From Clostridiales bacterium (GTDB taxonomy: Bacteria; Bacillota; Clostridia; Christensenellales; Aristaeellaceae), in assembly GCA_022776785.1 (NCBI GenBank), contig JALFHA010000100.1, forward strand, positions 1 to 5,387: a stretch of 5,387 nt of DNA, in the 5' to 3' direction. The translations under genes and the position numbers were made by a program. Each line of letters begins with the position of its first letter. Within the stretch, counting starts at the first letter, position 1. Under the pieces are notes generated by a model. The model was not told the origin of the DNA. It searched no databases and saw only the letters and a program-made list of their open reading frames with translations. Below are positions 5,272 through 5,387 of the stretch, one piece after another.

Positions 5272-5297
5272 AAAAGCCTTGCACCGCAGGGCTTTTT
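5272..5297. terminator. Second hairpin, probably a bidirectional terminator
   Basis: AAAAGCCTT (5272-5280) pairs with AGGGCTTTT (5288-5296, with one T-G pair) around a 7-base loop. It has A-runs on one side and T-runs on the other, so it can act on both strands: as a back-up for the tRNA unit, and against leftward transcription from beyond the right edge. Confidence 0.6.
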
Positions 5298-5324
5298 CCA
5301 TTTGTCTGGGTGCATGGAACGAGC

Positions 5325-5379
5325 TTTCCCCCTATTCTTTGGGTGCAAAAGGCGTCTTATGTTGGTTTCCCCCTATTCT
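5325..5379. repeat. 14-base direct repeats near the right edge
   Basis: TTTCCCCCTATTCT occurs at 5325-5338 and 5366-5379, exactly the same and 41 bases apart. GGGTGCA also occurs twice (5308-5314 and 5341-5347). No gene is seen here. The repeats may continue beyond the window. Confidence 0.6.
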
Positions 5380-5385
5380 GAGGGG
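5370..5385. repeat. Short hairpin at the right edge
   Basis: CCCCT (5370-5374) and AGGGG (5381-5385) with a 6-base loop, formed by the second 14-base direct repeat and its flank. The window ends two bases later, so what follows cannot be judged. Confidence 0.35.
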
Positions 5386-5387
5386 CA

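Noticed and set aside
5325..5379. CRISPR array
   Set aside because: Only two 14-base copies, too short and too few, and no cas gene is visible.

Overview
The window reads as a GC-rich chromosomal segment of a low-complexity-intergenic Bacillota bacterium, most likely a Clostridia-type anaerobe. Support for this is indirect: the genes have strong AAAGGAG-type ribosome binding sites, the promoters are consensus sigma-A-like, the tRNA carries an encoded CCA, and the gene set resembles the Bacillus ycsF-ycsI-kipI-kipA cluster. The coding part is GC-rich by eye, whereas the spacer from about 4520 to 5040 is clearly AT-richer. No species can be named from the sequence alone.

Positions 1 to 4579 hold one leftward (minus strand) gene cluster for 5-oxoproline (pyroglutamate) and probably D-glutamate metabolism. 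A strong promoter at 4551-4579 leads into a DUF4392 gene (D-glutamate cyclase-like C-terminal domain, 3432-4517). It is followed 13 bases later by pxpB (2726-3418), then pxpC (1740-2729, overlapping by 4 bases), then a DUF1445 gene (YcsI / D-glutamate cyclase family, 950-1747, overlapping by 8 bases). After a 248-base gap filled with hairpins, one of them terminator-like, comes pxpA (start at 701), which runs off the left edge with only its last few residues missing. PxpA, PxpB and PxpC together form the ATP-dependent 5-oxoprolinase. The two remaining genes match the two halves of the mitochondrial enzyme DGLUCY, which interconverts D-glutamate and 5-oxo-D-proline. The layout therefore suggests a D-glutamate / 5-oxoproline / glutamate module. 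No transporter or regulator (kipR-like) is visible in the window.

Positions 4580 to about 4980 form a spacer with no recognisable gene. It contains a dyad over the operon's -35 box and two neighbouring inverted repeats, one of which holds a Shine-Dalgarno and ATG in its loop.

Positions 4981 to 5262 are a rightward RNA unit: an extended -10 promoter, a truncated tRNA-like copy (5049-5096), an intact tRNA-Ala with anticodon CGC (5147-5222) and a strong intrinsic terminator (5230-5262). A second, bidirectional-looking hairpin and a pair of 14-base direct repeats lie between there and the right edge.

The most interesting points are the split D-glutamate cyclase pair flanking pxpBC, a cysteine cluster in the DUF4392 protein, the decayed tRNA-Ala copy in front of the intact one, and the row of hairpins separating pxpA from its operon.
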